From Lindgomyces ingoldianus (lineage: Eukaryota > Ascomycota > Dothideomycetes > Pleosporales > Lindgomycetaceae), in NCBI RefSeq assembly GCF_010093535.1, contig NW_022985170.1:1207492-1271491 (forward strand): a DNA stretch of 64,000 bases. Direction: 5' to 3'. A model generated the notes under the pieces. The model was given only the letters and a program-made list of their open reading frames with translations, had not been told where the DNA came from and did no database searches. The stretch's first letter is position 1; every line of letters starts with the position of its first letter. Below, one piece after another: positions 34,427 to 45,768 of the stretch. The translations under genes and the position numbers were made by a program.

Positions 34427-35516
34427 CGGGCGAGTTGCTCACACACCTAAGTTGCTTACTTTTGCTAAGACCCTACTAAACTACCCTTTCTACACTAATG
34501 CATTCCTAACAACACTACTTAGACGCGCTAAAAGAATGTGAGATATAGTTTACACTTTAAACTTTTAAATAAGACACAAAACTCTTAAAGAAACATGCTG
34601 TAGCTATGTATAGAGTCTTATAAATAATAATAAATAACTATAGCACTAGACAACTTTTACAAGCTAATTCTACAGCTAACTTACAGAGGCTACGCAATAA
34701 AAATAAGCAGGTAATTATTAAGACTATACTTAAGCTATATGCGCGAGGATTTTCCTCTTAGATAGCATTTGTGGCTAATATAGCTAATTCTTTGCGTGCT
34801 AAGCAAAATCTAGGCTATGTTAGCATAAACTAGCCTAGTATGTTTGTGAAGCGTTATTTAGAGCTTAAAGTAAAGTTTTAAGCGCAAGTATAGTTAATAG
34901 ATGTTTAGCCTATTATAAAGCCTGTCTTGCTAAAGTTGTACGTGTTATTATCCTAGATGCTATGCTTAGCTTTAATATTCTCTACAAGGCTAAACCTGCC
35001 CTAAATTACTCTAGGACTCTTGCAGAGAGCTCTCTTATAGTTGTACTTACGCTTAAACGTTACTTTAAGCTCTAAATAATGCTTTACAAACGTACTAGGC
35101 TAGTTTATGCTAACATAGCCTAGATTTTGCTCAGCACGCAAAGAATTAGCTATATTAGCCACAAATGCTATCTAAGGGGAAAATCCTTGCGCATATAGCT
35201 TAAGTATAGTCTTAACAATTACCTGCTTGTTTTTATTGCGTAGCCTCTATAAGTTAGCTGTAGAATTAGCTTATAAAGGTTGTCTAGCGCTGTAGTTATT
35301 TATTGTTATTTATAGGACCTTATATGTAGCTATAGCATGTTTCTTTAAGAGTTTTGTGTCTTATTTAAATGTTTAGAGCGTAAACTATATCTCACATTCT
35401 TTTAGCGCGTCTAAGTGGTGTTGTTAGGAATGCATTAGTGTAGAAAGAGTAGTTTAGTAGGGTCTTAGCAAAAGTAAGCAACTTAGGTGTGTGAGCAACT
35501 CGCTTGTGAAGTACGT
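34427..35516 (+). mobile_element. A-family palindromic element (A4) in the Copia element
   Basis: 1090 bp with TA on both sides, ends ACGTACTTCACGGGCGAG and CTCGCTTGTGAAGTACGT. It is the least RIP-damaged A copy, and its arms pair over most of their length. It gives the best reference for the family. Confidence 0.88.
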
Positions 35517-36489
35517 TATATGTATAAAAATTAATTAATAGTCTTTTACTAAGTCTACTATTACTAATTTATAGTGTGCAGCTAATTTATTATTATATCT
35601 TAGCTTTACTATATAAGTTATATTAAACTATTATAATTTCTTTAATTTACACTCTTTTAGCTTACTATATAAAGTGTTAAAGTGTAGCTAGTCTAGAGTG
35701 TCTAAGACACTTATGCTATAGCTCTACTAATGCTTTTTATAGACTATGTTTAGTTTTTATGTTAATTATGTGTGTATAATATAAGCTCTTTTATAGTAGA
35801 TAGTACTTTAACACTTATTAGCTATAAATTTTTATAAAATCTTTAATTATTATTCTGTTTAAAGCCTTTAAAGTAGTTAGCTCTACTTATGTGTCCTACT
35901 AAATTCCTTTTTATTATAGTAGGCAGAATAAGACTAGGTTGCACAACAGGTCTAGGCACAGTGTAATGTTATGTAGTATAAAACTATATAGTTAACTATA
36001 TGTTCTATGCTTACTTTTTAAGCTTAGTGTAAATTAATTTATAGCTTTAAATCTATATATAAAAGTTTTTAAACTAAATAAAGTCTCTTAGTGTTAATAA
36101 ATAATAGTTATAGATTTAATTAAAATTATTTATAATATAGCATGTTAAGCTTAAGTTAAAAATAAATAATTCTCTTAGTAAATATTTATTCTAGTTTAAA
36201 TTAACTATAGCTAGTAATGCAGCTGCCTTAATTCTTAATACTTTCTAGCCTTTAAGTTAGTCTTTTTATATTTTTAGTATAGGTGTATATAAACTTTTTA
36301 AAATTAGTATCTTTAAATTATATCTATACTGCTTTTTAAGTAGGCCTTAAAATTTTAAGTTATGCTTACACTTTAATACTATAAGCTTTTTAACTCTCTT
36401 ATTTAGCATCTGCTAGTCTAGTGCTTTGTCTAGATAGACATAAAAGTAATCCTTTAGTGCATAAATATATTTATATATAAAATATTTAG

Positions 36490-36769
36490 TGTAACGATCC
36501 TCATGAATCGTTCCATCTCGGATGGCCCGGAAGGCCCCCGTATCGGCCCCGACCTCGACCTGGCCCCGACCCCTGCTGCTACCCCTATTCCCTCATGTAT
36601 TTAGTCGCACCTCGCCCCCGTAGCTAGCTCGGTAGTTTTCTGATATCCTTTTGTACAAGGCCTATAGGTGTCAATGGCATTCCCAGGTTCAGAGTCCCCA
36701 CGCACTCCCATATGCCTCTGAGTGGACTCCCACCGTATTCGGACCCATTGTCTTGCCTGCGCCGTTACA
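36490..36769 (+). mobile_element. GC-rich 280-bp insert with TGTAACG/CGTTACA ends
   Basis: A sharply GC-rich island inside the AT-rich Copia interior, from TGTAACGATCC to GCGCCGTTACA (7-bp inverted ends). An 18-bp direct repeat TATATAAAATATTTAGTG lies at both edges (36474-36491 and 36770-36787). Ends look like a solo LTR, but a 5-bp TSD cannot be drawn. No second copy in the window. No ORF. Confidence 0.65.
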
Positions 36770-36896
36770 TATATAAAATATTTAGTGCTTTTTATTTTAG
36801 TAAGTTTTTAGCTTAAAAATAACTTCTTATTATTTTTTTTAATAACATTAATGTTAAGGTTTACTTTATTTTCTTAACATTATAACTTTTGCACTA

Positions 36897-37506
36897 TGTT
36901 ACAATCCTTACTCCGGCGAAATAGTATTTTCGGGAGTACGTCGGCCTATGATGATATGTTAACGGAAGGGGTAGGACTTAGCTGGATCGGGTGTACAGTC
37001 CGTTGAGCAGAGTACAGGGTAATGCGGGATGAAGGGTAGGCAGGCTTGTGGTTTAACCTAGCAGCTGTATAGAGAGCTAGTAAACCTAATCTGTAGGGAT
37101 AGAAGTAGAGGTATATATAGTGCAAGATATATAAAGCAGCAGTGTCCTCTTTGTAAAGGTCTTAATGCCTTTTAGTTTATTATGTAGGTAAAGACTAAAT
37201 AGTAATTACAACCTTCTAACTATAGTTATAAACAAAACTATATACATAAGGTTTGCATGCTCTGCATGCGTTGCATGTGTTGCATGCATTGCCTGCAATT
37301 GCCTGCAATGCCTGCATTACCTGCAATGCTTTAGTCCCTATTAGACAATGCACTCTGCAAGGCTTTTATCTAAAAGCTAAAGCTATTCCTTATCTGTCCT
37401 ATCACGTAATTTGCTTAGTGTGGGGCTAAGCGCCTTCTATCTGACATTGTTTAGGCTGTGCAGGATAGCTAGTTAGGTTATTACAGTCTAACTATTAGCT
37501 GTAACA
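36897..37506 (-). repeat. Gypsy1 3' LTR (610 bp)
   Basis: The first 180 bases are unmutated and the rest increasingly mutated toward the interior. It holds an array of GCATGC/TTGCATG/CTGCAATG words at about 37252-37330. A purine tract (AGAAGGGAAG on the minus strand) lies just inside, the expected polypurine tract. Confidence 0.9.
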
Positions 37507-37759
37507 CGCAGGCTTCCCTTCTAGTTAGCGTCCTTGCTATTATGTTCTTTTTATTATAAATATTAGATTTTCTTTTTAGCTAGTGCGTTCTTGTCTTTAA
37601 AGGCTAGTTTAATACTTATCTTTCTTAACTATGCCTTATTAGGTTTCTTGTATTTCTACTATTGCCTGTTGCTTTTATACTATTGCTTGTCTTAATCTGT
37701 ATTGTTGTATAAAAATGCGTCCTTGTAGTTCTTGCTAGTTTTATAGTTCTTCCTGCGCA

Positions 37760-38184
37760 ATGTCCTTATTATTAGACAAGTGTATAGAGTGCGTGCAAAA
37801 GGGTAGTTACTGCAATGCTTTTGTTTCTAACGCAGCTTAGAATTACTTAGAGCGTGAAAAAAAGAAGCTACTTAAGGAGCTAAAGGCGGCTAAGGAGAAA
37901 GAGATAAAAGAAAAGGAAAGAAAAATGCAGGAATAGGCTAAGTCCCTAAGGCGTCTTTAGTCTGTTGTAGCTTAGCAGGATAGAGTTTAAAAGCAGTTAA
38001 AAGTTCTTACAAATTAAAGGGCAAAGTATCTAGAAAGAAACTTCTTATCCTTAGATAAGCTTAAAGCGCTTAAAGCAGAAGCAGCTAAGCTTCCTCCTTC
38101 TTAACCTATGTTAAAGGGTAGAGGACTTCCTACATTGCAGCTAGCTAATGCTGCTGTAGTTTTAATTAATAATAGTGTTTTCTA
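37760..38184 (+). pseudogene. antisense accessory ORF of Gypsy1 with CX2CX6C motif
   Basis: On the strand opposite to pol, between the chromodomain and the 3' LTR, a frame begins MSLLLDKCIECVQKGSYC (Cys codons at 37781, 37790 and 37811, a CX2CX6C cluster). A highly charged coiled-coil-like stretch (YLEREKKKLLKELKAAKEKE) and further in-frame sequence follow to a TAG at about 38182. Internal stops are nearly all TAG, so it was an open frame before RIP. Similar short Cys-cluster proteins with charged tails occur in ascomycete genomes, but I know no function. A matching piece lies at the same place in the second Gypsy element. Confidence 0.65.
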
Positions 38185-38199
38185 GTCTAGGGAGCTTTC

Positions 38200-41100
38200 T
38201 CTAGGATAGTTTTGTTTAGAAAGGACTCTAGGTATTTATAAAGGGCCTGTAAAGCATTTATTAAGTTCTTAACAGGTTCCTAAGTGTTTTTACTAGTAAG
38301 CTATTCTTTCTATTTTACTAAGTACTTGTTTCTTTTATAGTCTAGGATCTTTTCTACTTTATACTCTCTTTCTTCTTTTTTCTATTTAGTGGTTGTAAGC
38401 AGAATGTTTTTAGGCGCAAGTTTAAGCTTAGAGACATAGAACTAAGAATGTATTTATATTTTCTTTAGCAATTTAAGTTTGCAGACGCTAGAGCGTGTTT
38501 ATACAACTTAGTATAGTCCTATGCATTTCTTAGCTAGCTTCCTAGAAGGTCTTAGTGCTTTAAGATTCTTTATGTTTAAATACACATAATTATTAAGGTG
38601 TATTTTTAGTGTTAGTTTTTTTTTCTAATCTACTGCCTTTTTTATAGCTTCTTAAGCTAATTAGGCTTCTTTAGTAAGTTTTTAATGCAGCTTCTAAAGT
38701 TTAGTTGTTTTGTCTATAGCTTTAGAGGGGTTAGTTAGTTATAAGCTATAAAGCTTATATTATAAAGCGTATCTAAAATTAGCTTTATACAGGGTTTCTT
38801 TAGTTATAGCTAATTCTGTAGTATTAATAGTAAACTATGCTATTAGTAGCTATTCTGCCTAATCTGTCTGCTTATATAATACGTATTTGCGTAGATATTT
38901 TTTTACCTTTATGTTTACTTTTTCTGTTTGTCTATTTATTTGCAGGTAATAGGCAGTAGAGAGTTTATAGTTAATTCCTAGGTGTTTAACTGTAGCTGCC
39001 TAGAATTTGCTAGTAAATAATTTATTACAGTTAGAGATAATAATCTTAGGGTAGCTATAAATAGCTAAGACGTTCTTTTCTAATTTAAATATAAATTCTT
39101 TAGCTGTAATGTTTTTTTCTAATAGCTATAGGTAAATAAATTTAGTTGTTTTATTAACAACTTGCGCAATTATGTTGCATAGTCTTTTAGTGCTAGGTTC
39201 TTGCAATAGTGGCAGTCTAGTGATAAAATCCATGGTTACTATAGTCTATAGTTAGCCTAGCGCTGTAATTAGTTAAAGCAGTCTGTATGGTTTATAGCGC
39301 TAGGGGTTGTTTCTGTTACAGATGTTGCATTCCTGTAGGACTTTAGTGCATAGGTGTTTTAATTAGGGTACTTCTTAAGGTATAGCAGTCTTAATTTTCT
39401 TCTATAGTAATCTAATTCTTAGGTGTCTAAACATAAGAGCTTTGTAGTATTCTTTTATTAGGTTTTTCTATCTTTGTTTAACTATTATAAAAGAGCATAG
39501 TAGTTCTTCTTAGTTTAGTCCTTTATAGACTAGTCCTTCTAGGGTTTCTTTAAAAATTGTAAATTCTTTAGAGTTCTCTTTATTTTTTTTTAAAATAATT
39601 AGCGCGTCTACTTAAGGCGTCTGCCTGCTAGTTGCTGCTTTTAGCTACATGTTTAATAATAAAATTAAATTAGGCAAGTTTTATAGCTTATTATACATGC
39701 ATTAGTAAAAGTTTTTTAGTAGTAAGAAAGGTAACAAGGTTTATGTAGTTAGTTAGAATTATAAATTATTAACTAAGACCTTAAAGCTTAACTTTTTAGT
39801 TCTTGCATGCATTAACTATAGCTTTTAGTTCCTTATTAGGGATAGTATATTTTTGCTCTAATAGTGCGAATTTTGCTAAGTAGTAGGCTACTAGATGCTA
39901 TTAACTATTCTTTTGTTTCTAGGAGAGTGCTGCTTCTTCTGCTCTTAGGGACGCATTAGTGTACACTTTTGTTTCTAGCGTAGGGTTGTACATCTTAAGG
40001 ACAGGGTAGCTTATTATTATTTTCTTTAGCTCTTAGAAGGCTTCTTCTATTTCTGCTGTCTATTAGAATTTCTAAGTTGCTCTTTCTTTTAAAGTAGTGT
40101 CTGTAAGGGGAAGTGTAATTTTTAAGTAGTCTTTAATTATTCTTCTTACATAGCTAGTAAGGCCTAGGAATCCTTTAATTTCTGTTACTATTATTAGTGT
40201 TAGCTAGTTAAGTACCTTGCTTACTTTAGTAAAGTTTATTTTTATTTCTTTTTTATTAATAATAAATCCTAAGTATTTAGTTTCCTATACATTAAACTTG
40301 CATTTTTTTAGTTATAAGTAGAGTCTATATTATTTAAGTTAGTTAAGTATAAGTTTTACTTTAGATACATAGTCTGCTTAGTCTTTTTTAGTGTATATTA
40401 GAACATTATCTAGATACACAAGTACAAATATATCTAAGTAGGGATTAAGTGCAGTGTTAATAACTTGTTAGAAGGTTGCTAGGGCGTTAGTTAGTCTAAA
40501 TAGCATAATAAAAAGTTTATATAGTCCTCTTAGGGTTTAAAAGGCTGTTATCTACTTATGTCCTTTTTTAATCCTTATTTTGTTAAATCTATTCTAGACA
40601 TTAAACTTTATAAAGTGTTTAGTTCCCTTAAGCTAGTTTATAATGTTTTAAATAATTAGTAGAAGATACTAATCCCTTATAGTGTTGTTATTTAAGGTCT
40701 AATAATTTTAATATACTCTTACTTTGCTGTTCTTCTTTTTTACAAAAACTACTGCTAATGCTATTAGGCTGTTACTTTCTCTAATGTGTCCTTGCGCTAG
40801 CATTCTGTCTACATATTCCTGTAGGGCGTCCTTTTAGGCTTTTATTAGGGGTTGTAATTTATAGGTCTTTAGTTATAAGTTTAGTTTAAGATTAATAGCG
40901 TAGTTCTAAGGCTAGTGTAGTAGCAGTTCTCTAGAATTTTCTAGAGTTTTAAATATGTCTTTATAATCTTAGTATTCTTTTAGTAGTTTAGTTATTTTGT
41001 AAGTTATGTAATAGATTTTAACCTAGTTAAGGTCTTATTTCTTTTTAAACTTTTTAAAAGAGACTTCTTCTAGTTCTTCTTTTATTAGGTAGACAGCCTA

Positions 41101-42330
41101 CGCTTTTAGTTCTTAATAGAGGAACATTTTTTGCTTTTCCTGTTAATAGGTTTTATTAGGGTGTGTATAAGATGCTAATTATACTGTTTCTATAGTGTCT
41201 TAGTTAGTTAGGGACATAGTTTACTAGTTAATTACTAGATTATGCTTATAAAGCTAGTTATAGCCTAGTATTGCTTAGTATTTATTCTTTAGTAGCAGTA
41301 TGTTAAAGGATATCTAGTCTTTAGTTCCTTTAGCTTTAGTAATAAGTTCCTCTGTCTTAAGTTAGATTTATCCTACTCTATATTCTATTAACAAAGTGTT
41401 AGCTAAGGATACCTTAAAAAGGTTTTTTATTTATTTAAAAAGTATGTTGTTTTAGTTAACCTATCTTAAATTAATTACTGTAAACGTGCATCTGCTGTTA
41501 ATTAGAGCAAGTTCTTCCTATTTCTAGCCTAATTATTAGAGGGTAATTTTAGTTGTTAGGCTTTATCCTAGTCTTTTTCTAACTGCAATAAGGACATAGA
41601 GTTTATAGGGTATTTCTTTATAGTCTATTTTATTGTCTCTGTTAATAGTTTTAGCTGCATTTTTGTATTCTGTAATCTAGTCTAATTATACCTTGTATTT
41701 CTAGTGTCCTAGTATTATGCATTTTAATACAATGCACTAGGCGTCTTCTATCTTATAGTAATAAGGCATTTAATTGTCTTATTAATGTGCTTTTTATTAA
41801 AAGTAGTAGAACATGCATGCTGCTTTATTGTTGCATTCTGTCTATAGTTCTTGCTTGTAATCTATACTGTTCTTACAGTAGAGGCAGTGTGGCATTTCGC
41901 AGGTAGATGCTATGCCAGTTAGCGTGTTGTTCTTAGGTGAGGTTCCCTGTGTCCTGTGTGGCTACTAGCTAGCCCTATGTTTAGTTAGCTAGTGCTTAAC
42001 GCAGTATTTATTGCTGCACAGGTACTAGGTGTAGGGGCATCTCCTAAGGTTGTTTTATACTAGTATTAGTTAGACTTATGTCTATTTAGGGTATTCCTTA
42101 GTTCTTATTATTTGTAACAGGTAGCTTTAGTAGGTGCATTAAAATTTATTATGTTACTTACTTCTATAAGGGATATAGTATCCCTTGTCTTATTAAGTTT
42201 CTAGGTTTTTTTAAGTAATAGCTAACACAGGGGGGGGGTGTGTCTGCTTATTCCTTACACAGATTTAGAGTTAACAGTAGTGTGCATTACTAATTAGGAC
42301 CTTCCCTTTTATTAAAGATTTTTTAGAACA
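38200..42330 (-). pseudogene. Gypsy1 pol relic (RT, RNase H, integrase, chromodomain)
   Basis: Read leftwards: the RT start motif (DALQEYVDRMLAQGHIRES, about 40800), the catalytic block VYLDNVLIYTKKD (40402-40419; second Asp of the YLDD box now Asn), and the palm end KKCKFNVQETKYLGFI. A zinc-binding ECNICNRNNP precedes the integrase core TIVTMDFITRLP (39211-39239). The end is a chromodomain-like YKVEKILDYKRNKYLVK (about 38250-38390). RT before integrase marks Ty3/Gypsy; the chromodomain places it among chromoviruses, whose integrase is guided to chromatin. Stops from CAG/TGG conversion are present throughout. Confidence 0.85.
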
Positions 42331-43891
42331 TTTTCTATTATTTATTTATGTCTATAACTGTATAATGTGTCTTAGCAATTTCCTTTAGTATGCTGTAAGT
42401 TTTTATGTTATTATTAATATGTACTTTATACATTAATTTCTTACAGCCTTATATGTTATAAGTATTGCCACACTTCTAGCAGTTGCTATAAGTAAATTAG
42501 TATCTTAGCTCTTAAGCAAAGATTCCTATTATTAGTTGTTCTAAGGGAAACTTTTCCTTCCCTTCTTTAACATTTACAATATATGTTGCGGCTTAGGTAT
42601 AGCCTTATTATCCTTTGTAAGCAGCAGCTTGTTCTAGTGCTCTAAAGACTTTATTAGTGTTTTTTACCTTAACTTTCTAGTATTCTATTAGGCACTCTTT
42701 AGATTTATAATTATTTCTACATCACTAGTAAAGGCGTTTATCTAGCTAGTCTAGGATCTCTTGTCCTGTTAGGCCTTATTCTATATGCATTACTTTTATA
42801 GTTAGTCTGCTATCTTTATTCTTTAGTTATTTAGAGTCTAGGCATTTCTAACAGAAGTAACCTACTTTTCTATAGTTAAGGCATGCTTTCTTCTTAAGCT
42901 ATTTCTTTTGCTTCTTATTTAAAGGTAGCCTTACACTTCTAAAGGTATAGTTCTTTTTCTTAAGAAAGCTATGCATATGTTTAGCATAACTAAGGTCTAT
43001 AGGTTTAGTGTTAGTCTGTAGAACTTCTTTCTTTTTCTAGAACTAGTTAATTTTTCTAGTTGTCTAGCCTTTTTCTTTCTTACTACATTGCTTAGCATGT
43101 CTTTTATTATAGGTAAGTGCTTTCTTAACGTAATTCTTAAAGCTCTTAGGCTTTTTATTATAAGTAAATTTGTCTTTAATAATGTCTAAAAGCTCTTTAT
43201 AAAACATTTATCTTATAGCCTTCTTATCTGTCTATCTGCAGATAGCTAGCAGTTCCCTAAAGCAGGCTGCATATTATTAGACAGAACTGTTGCCCTGTTA
43301 GAGGGTGTTTATCCTGTTAACTACTCTTTTTTCTTTATTAACTAGCCTATAGATTACAGTTAAGGCTGCTTTAAAAAAATTAATGCTGTTAAAGATCTTT
43401 TATGTCTCTAGTAGTAAGGGCTTACTACTTGCCTTATAGTTTATCTAGTTGTTAGCGTAAGGTTAGAACTAAATAGCAGGTAATCCTTCTAAGTGCAGGC
43501 TTATTTATAAGATTATTTCTTTATTTATTCTAAAAGCGCCTTTATTATATTGCATGTAAAGGTAGCACTTAGTAAAGAAAGGTTTTAAGTCTTTAGCAAA
43601 GCTATTAAATACTTTAAAGAGAGCTAAACATAAAGTCTTTTTAGATTTAATACTAGTTTTTTCTTAAATAATATTTTAAAGTTTTGCTACTTCTAGCTAA
43701 AAGGCTTAAACCTAGTAAATATTTAAAGGTCCTGACTATATTTATAGCTAGAAGTGTTGTTTAAGCTGTTTAAGCTTATTCTAAAGGTAAAGTATTTATT
43801 AATTCTGTGCTTCTTTAGTTGCTGTAGGGGTCTAACTAGTGCCAGCAGCTAAAGCACCTGTCATGCTAATGTCTAAGGTAGTAGTGGCCAT
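42331..43891 (-). pseudogene. Gypsy1 gag relic
   Basis: The ATG at 43891-43889 begins MATTTLDISMTGALAAGTS and is followed by a stop at codon 20. The rest reads like a capsid gene with long helical, Gln-to-stop-damaged stretches. Near 42843-42884 a zinc knuckle of the CX2CX4HX4C type is still visible, with the second Cys and the His both changed to Tyr, as RIP would do. The start lies 24 bases inside the 5' LTR edge, leaving only a very short leader. Confidence 0.75.
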
Positions 43892-43914
43892 ACTTTGCAG
43901 AGGGTAGTGATTAC

Positions 43915-44524
43915 TGTTACAATTCTTACTCTAGCAAAATAGTATTTTTAGGAGTACATTAGCCTATAATAATATGTTAACAGAAGGGGTAGGACTTAGC
44001 TAGATTAGGTGTACAGTCTGTTAAGCAGAGTACAGAGTAATGCAGGATAAAGAGTAGGCAGGCTTGTAGTTTAACCTAGCAGCTGTATAGAGAGCTAGTA
44101 AACCTAATCTGTAGGGATAGGAGTGGAGGTATATATAGTGCAAGATATATAAGGTAGCAGTGTCCTCTTTATAAAGGTCTTAATGCCTCTTAGTCTATTA
44201 TGTAGGTAAAGACTAAATAGTAATCACAACCTTCTAACTATAGTTGTGAACAAAACTATATACATAGGGTTTGCATGCTCTGCATGCGTTGCATGTGTTA
44301 CATGCATTGCCTGCAATTGCCTGCAATGCCTGCATTACCTGCAATGCTTCAGTCCCTATTAGACAATGCACTCCGCAAGGCTTTTATCTAAAAGCTAAAG
44401 CCATTCCTCATCCGTCCTGTCACGTGATTCGCTTAGCGCGGGGCTAAGCGCCTTCCATCCGACATCGTTTAGGCTGTGCGGGACAGCCAGTTGGGTTATT
44501 ACGGTCTGACTGTTGGCTGTAACA
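43915..44524 (-). repeat. Gypsy1 5' LTR (610 bp)
   Basis: Same length as its partner. The outer 140 bases (44385-44524) are unmutated, while the inner part shows C-to-T and G-to-A changes. It holds the same GCATGC-type array at 44268-44348. Confidence 0.9.
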
Positions 44525-45061
44525 CACTATAGGTGTTTTTATTTATGCTTTAAGTAGTCTTTTTACTTTTAGTAAAATATAATAAGTTATTTATTATAAA
44601 AGTAGCTTTATACTTTTTTATATATATTAGATAATTTAACATTATGTGTTCTTAAAAGCGCTTTATTATTTTTTTTAATTTATGTTTAGTGCAAACTATC
44701 TGCTTTCTTAAAAGGTTATAGACTAATAAAAGGCAACTTTATTTATAGTAGTTAAAAAGTCCTTTATAATAGCATTAAACTGCGTTGTTTCTAGAACATT
44801 TTATGTCTCTGCTTCTGTAGCAGCGTAATTATACTCTGCTAGCTATAGGTTCTATGTGCTTACATTTTTTAGCAGCTTTAAAGATGTATTATATTAGTTA
44901 TGCACATGCTCTTATTTAAATTAGTTATTAATACTAACTATAGCTTTAAAGTTTATAATTTACTGTCTAAGTAGTTAATCTAGGGAACAGCATGTATACT
45001 GCAGATGCAGGCTAACTGTTAACTAGATAAAGACAATAATCTATTAAAGGCTTAATTACTC

Positions 45062-45385
45062 TCTTTTATAATTATGTCTATTACTTTTGTACTTGTTAGC
45101 TTTAATCTTGTAGTATTTAATAGCTTCTTTAAAGGCTCTAAGACTGCTTGTTAATAGCTTGTTTATGTGCGTAGGCGTTTTAACGTTAGAGGCTAGTGAA
45201 AACTCAGCTATTAGCGGCATCTCTAGAGCTCTTAGTTTAGAGATCGTTTGGGTGGTCAACTTAGGATCTACTTGCGGCCAGATGCCGTGCGCTACACATC
45301 TTAATTGCAGCTGCATCATCCAGGCTCTGTAGTCGGTGTGGTCTTGAAGGACGACTGTCGCGTCTCAAGGAGGCTGGGTGGCCAT
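45062..45385 (-). pseudogene. Copia gag start, partly preserved
   Basis: From ATG at 45385 the frame starts MATQPP, meets a TGA, and then runs open as DHTDYRAWMMQLQLRCVAHG and IWPQVDP to a TAA at about 45056. The Tyr-x-x-Trp...Leu context is that of Copia capsid proteins (the GPSNYxxWxxQM region). Less damaged than the rest of the element. Confidence 0.7.
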
Positions 45386-45418
45386 TTTTGTATTAATAGA
45401 GGCACTAAGACTCTTAAT

Positions 45419-45768
45419 TGTTAGATTAAAGCACTGTTTCTAGGCTTCCTAAGATAAATAATGGGTTTAGATATGATGTATAGGATGATAATTAATTGTA
45501 TTGATTTATTAATCCTTTTTCTGCTCTGCTCGTGTTGCTCGGCTTTTGTTTTTCCGATCTGAGTCCCTCGCGCACTAGCCCTATGCGCGACCAGCTTGCA
45601 ACATGCTGCAATTTGCTGCAACATGCTGCAATTTGTTGCAAAATGCTGCAATTTGCTGCAACATGCAGCAATTTGCAGCAACATACTGTTCGAGCTTATT
45701 GCTCGTACTATGTAGCAGCTTTCGTCCAGCGTTCCTCCTGTCTTGACAGTAGGTGCGCATATCTGACA
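45419..45768 (-). repeat. Copia 5' LTR (E family, 350 bp)
   Basis: Ten bp longer than the other LTR, matching one extra 10-bp unit in its TGCTGCAA-type array. Its right part is unmutated and its left part RIP-mutated, the mirror of the other LTR. Confidence 0.9.

Larger units (their letters stand above)
31680..36895 (-). pseudogene. Copia pol relic (GAG-pre-integrase, integrase, RT, RNase H)
   Basis: On the minus strand, near 35640-35720, a GAG-pre-integrase-like piece is visible (KCLRHSRLATLQHF). Near 32380-32440 the reverse transcriptase motif reads FIFFYVNNLIIAYKK, in which the catalytic Asp-Asp pair has become Asn-Asn, as G-to-A change would give. Near 31735-31800 an RNase H piece reads ILTIEVELLTLSYVTKKA. 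The order integrase before RT (in the element's direction) marks Copia. TAG/TAA stops occur throughout and the gene is interrupted by three insertions, so nothing functional remains. Confidence 0.8.
36897..44524 (-). mobile_element. complete chromodomain Gypsy (Ty3) retrotransposon, Gypsy1, RIP-mutated
   Basis: 7628 bp with two 610-bp LTRs (36897-37506 and 43915-44524), ends TGTTACA/TGTAACA, and a perfect TSD CACTA (36892-36896, 44525-44529). Coding reads leftwards: gag, protease/RT/RNase H, integrase, chromodomain. Inserted into the Copia gag-pol interior. All ORFs carry many TAG/TAA stops, so it is non-autonomous now. Confidence 0.93.
30983..45768 (-). mobile_element. full-length Copia LTR retrotransposon carrying nested insertions
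   Basis: Bounded by E LTRs at 30983-31322 (340 bp) and 45419-45768 (350 bp), each TG...CA with TGTYAGAT/ATCTGACA ends, and flanked by a perfect 5-bp TSD CTAGT (30978-30982, 45769-45773). Pol reads on the minus strand. A purine tract (AAGGGGGTG) lies just before the left, 3', LTR. Removing the nested D LTR, A4, GC-rich insert and Gypsy1 leaves about 5.5 kb, the usual Copia size. Interior heavily RIP-mutated. Confidence 0.9.

Noticed and set aside
37252..37330. CRISPR-like array
   Set aside because: Units are short, adjacent and lack spacers; it is an LTR minisatellite in a eukaryote.
44268..44348. Telomere or centromere repeat
   Set aside because: The array is inside an LTR copy and unlike TTAGGG.
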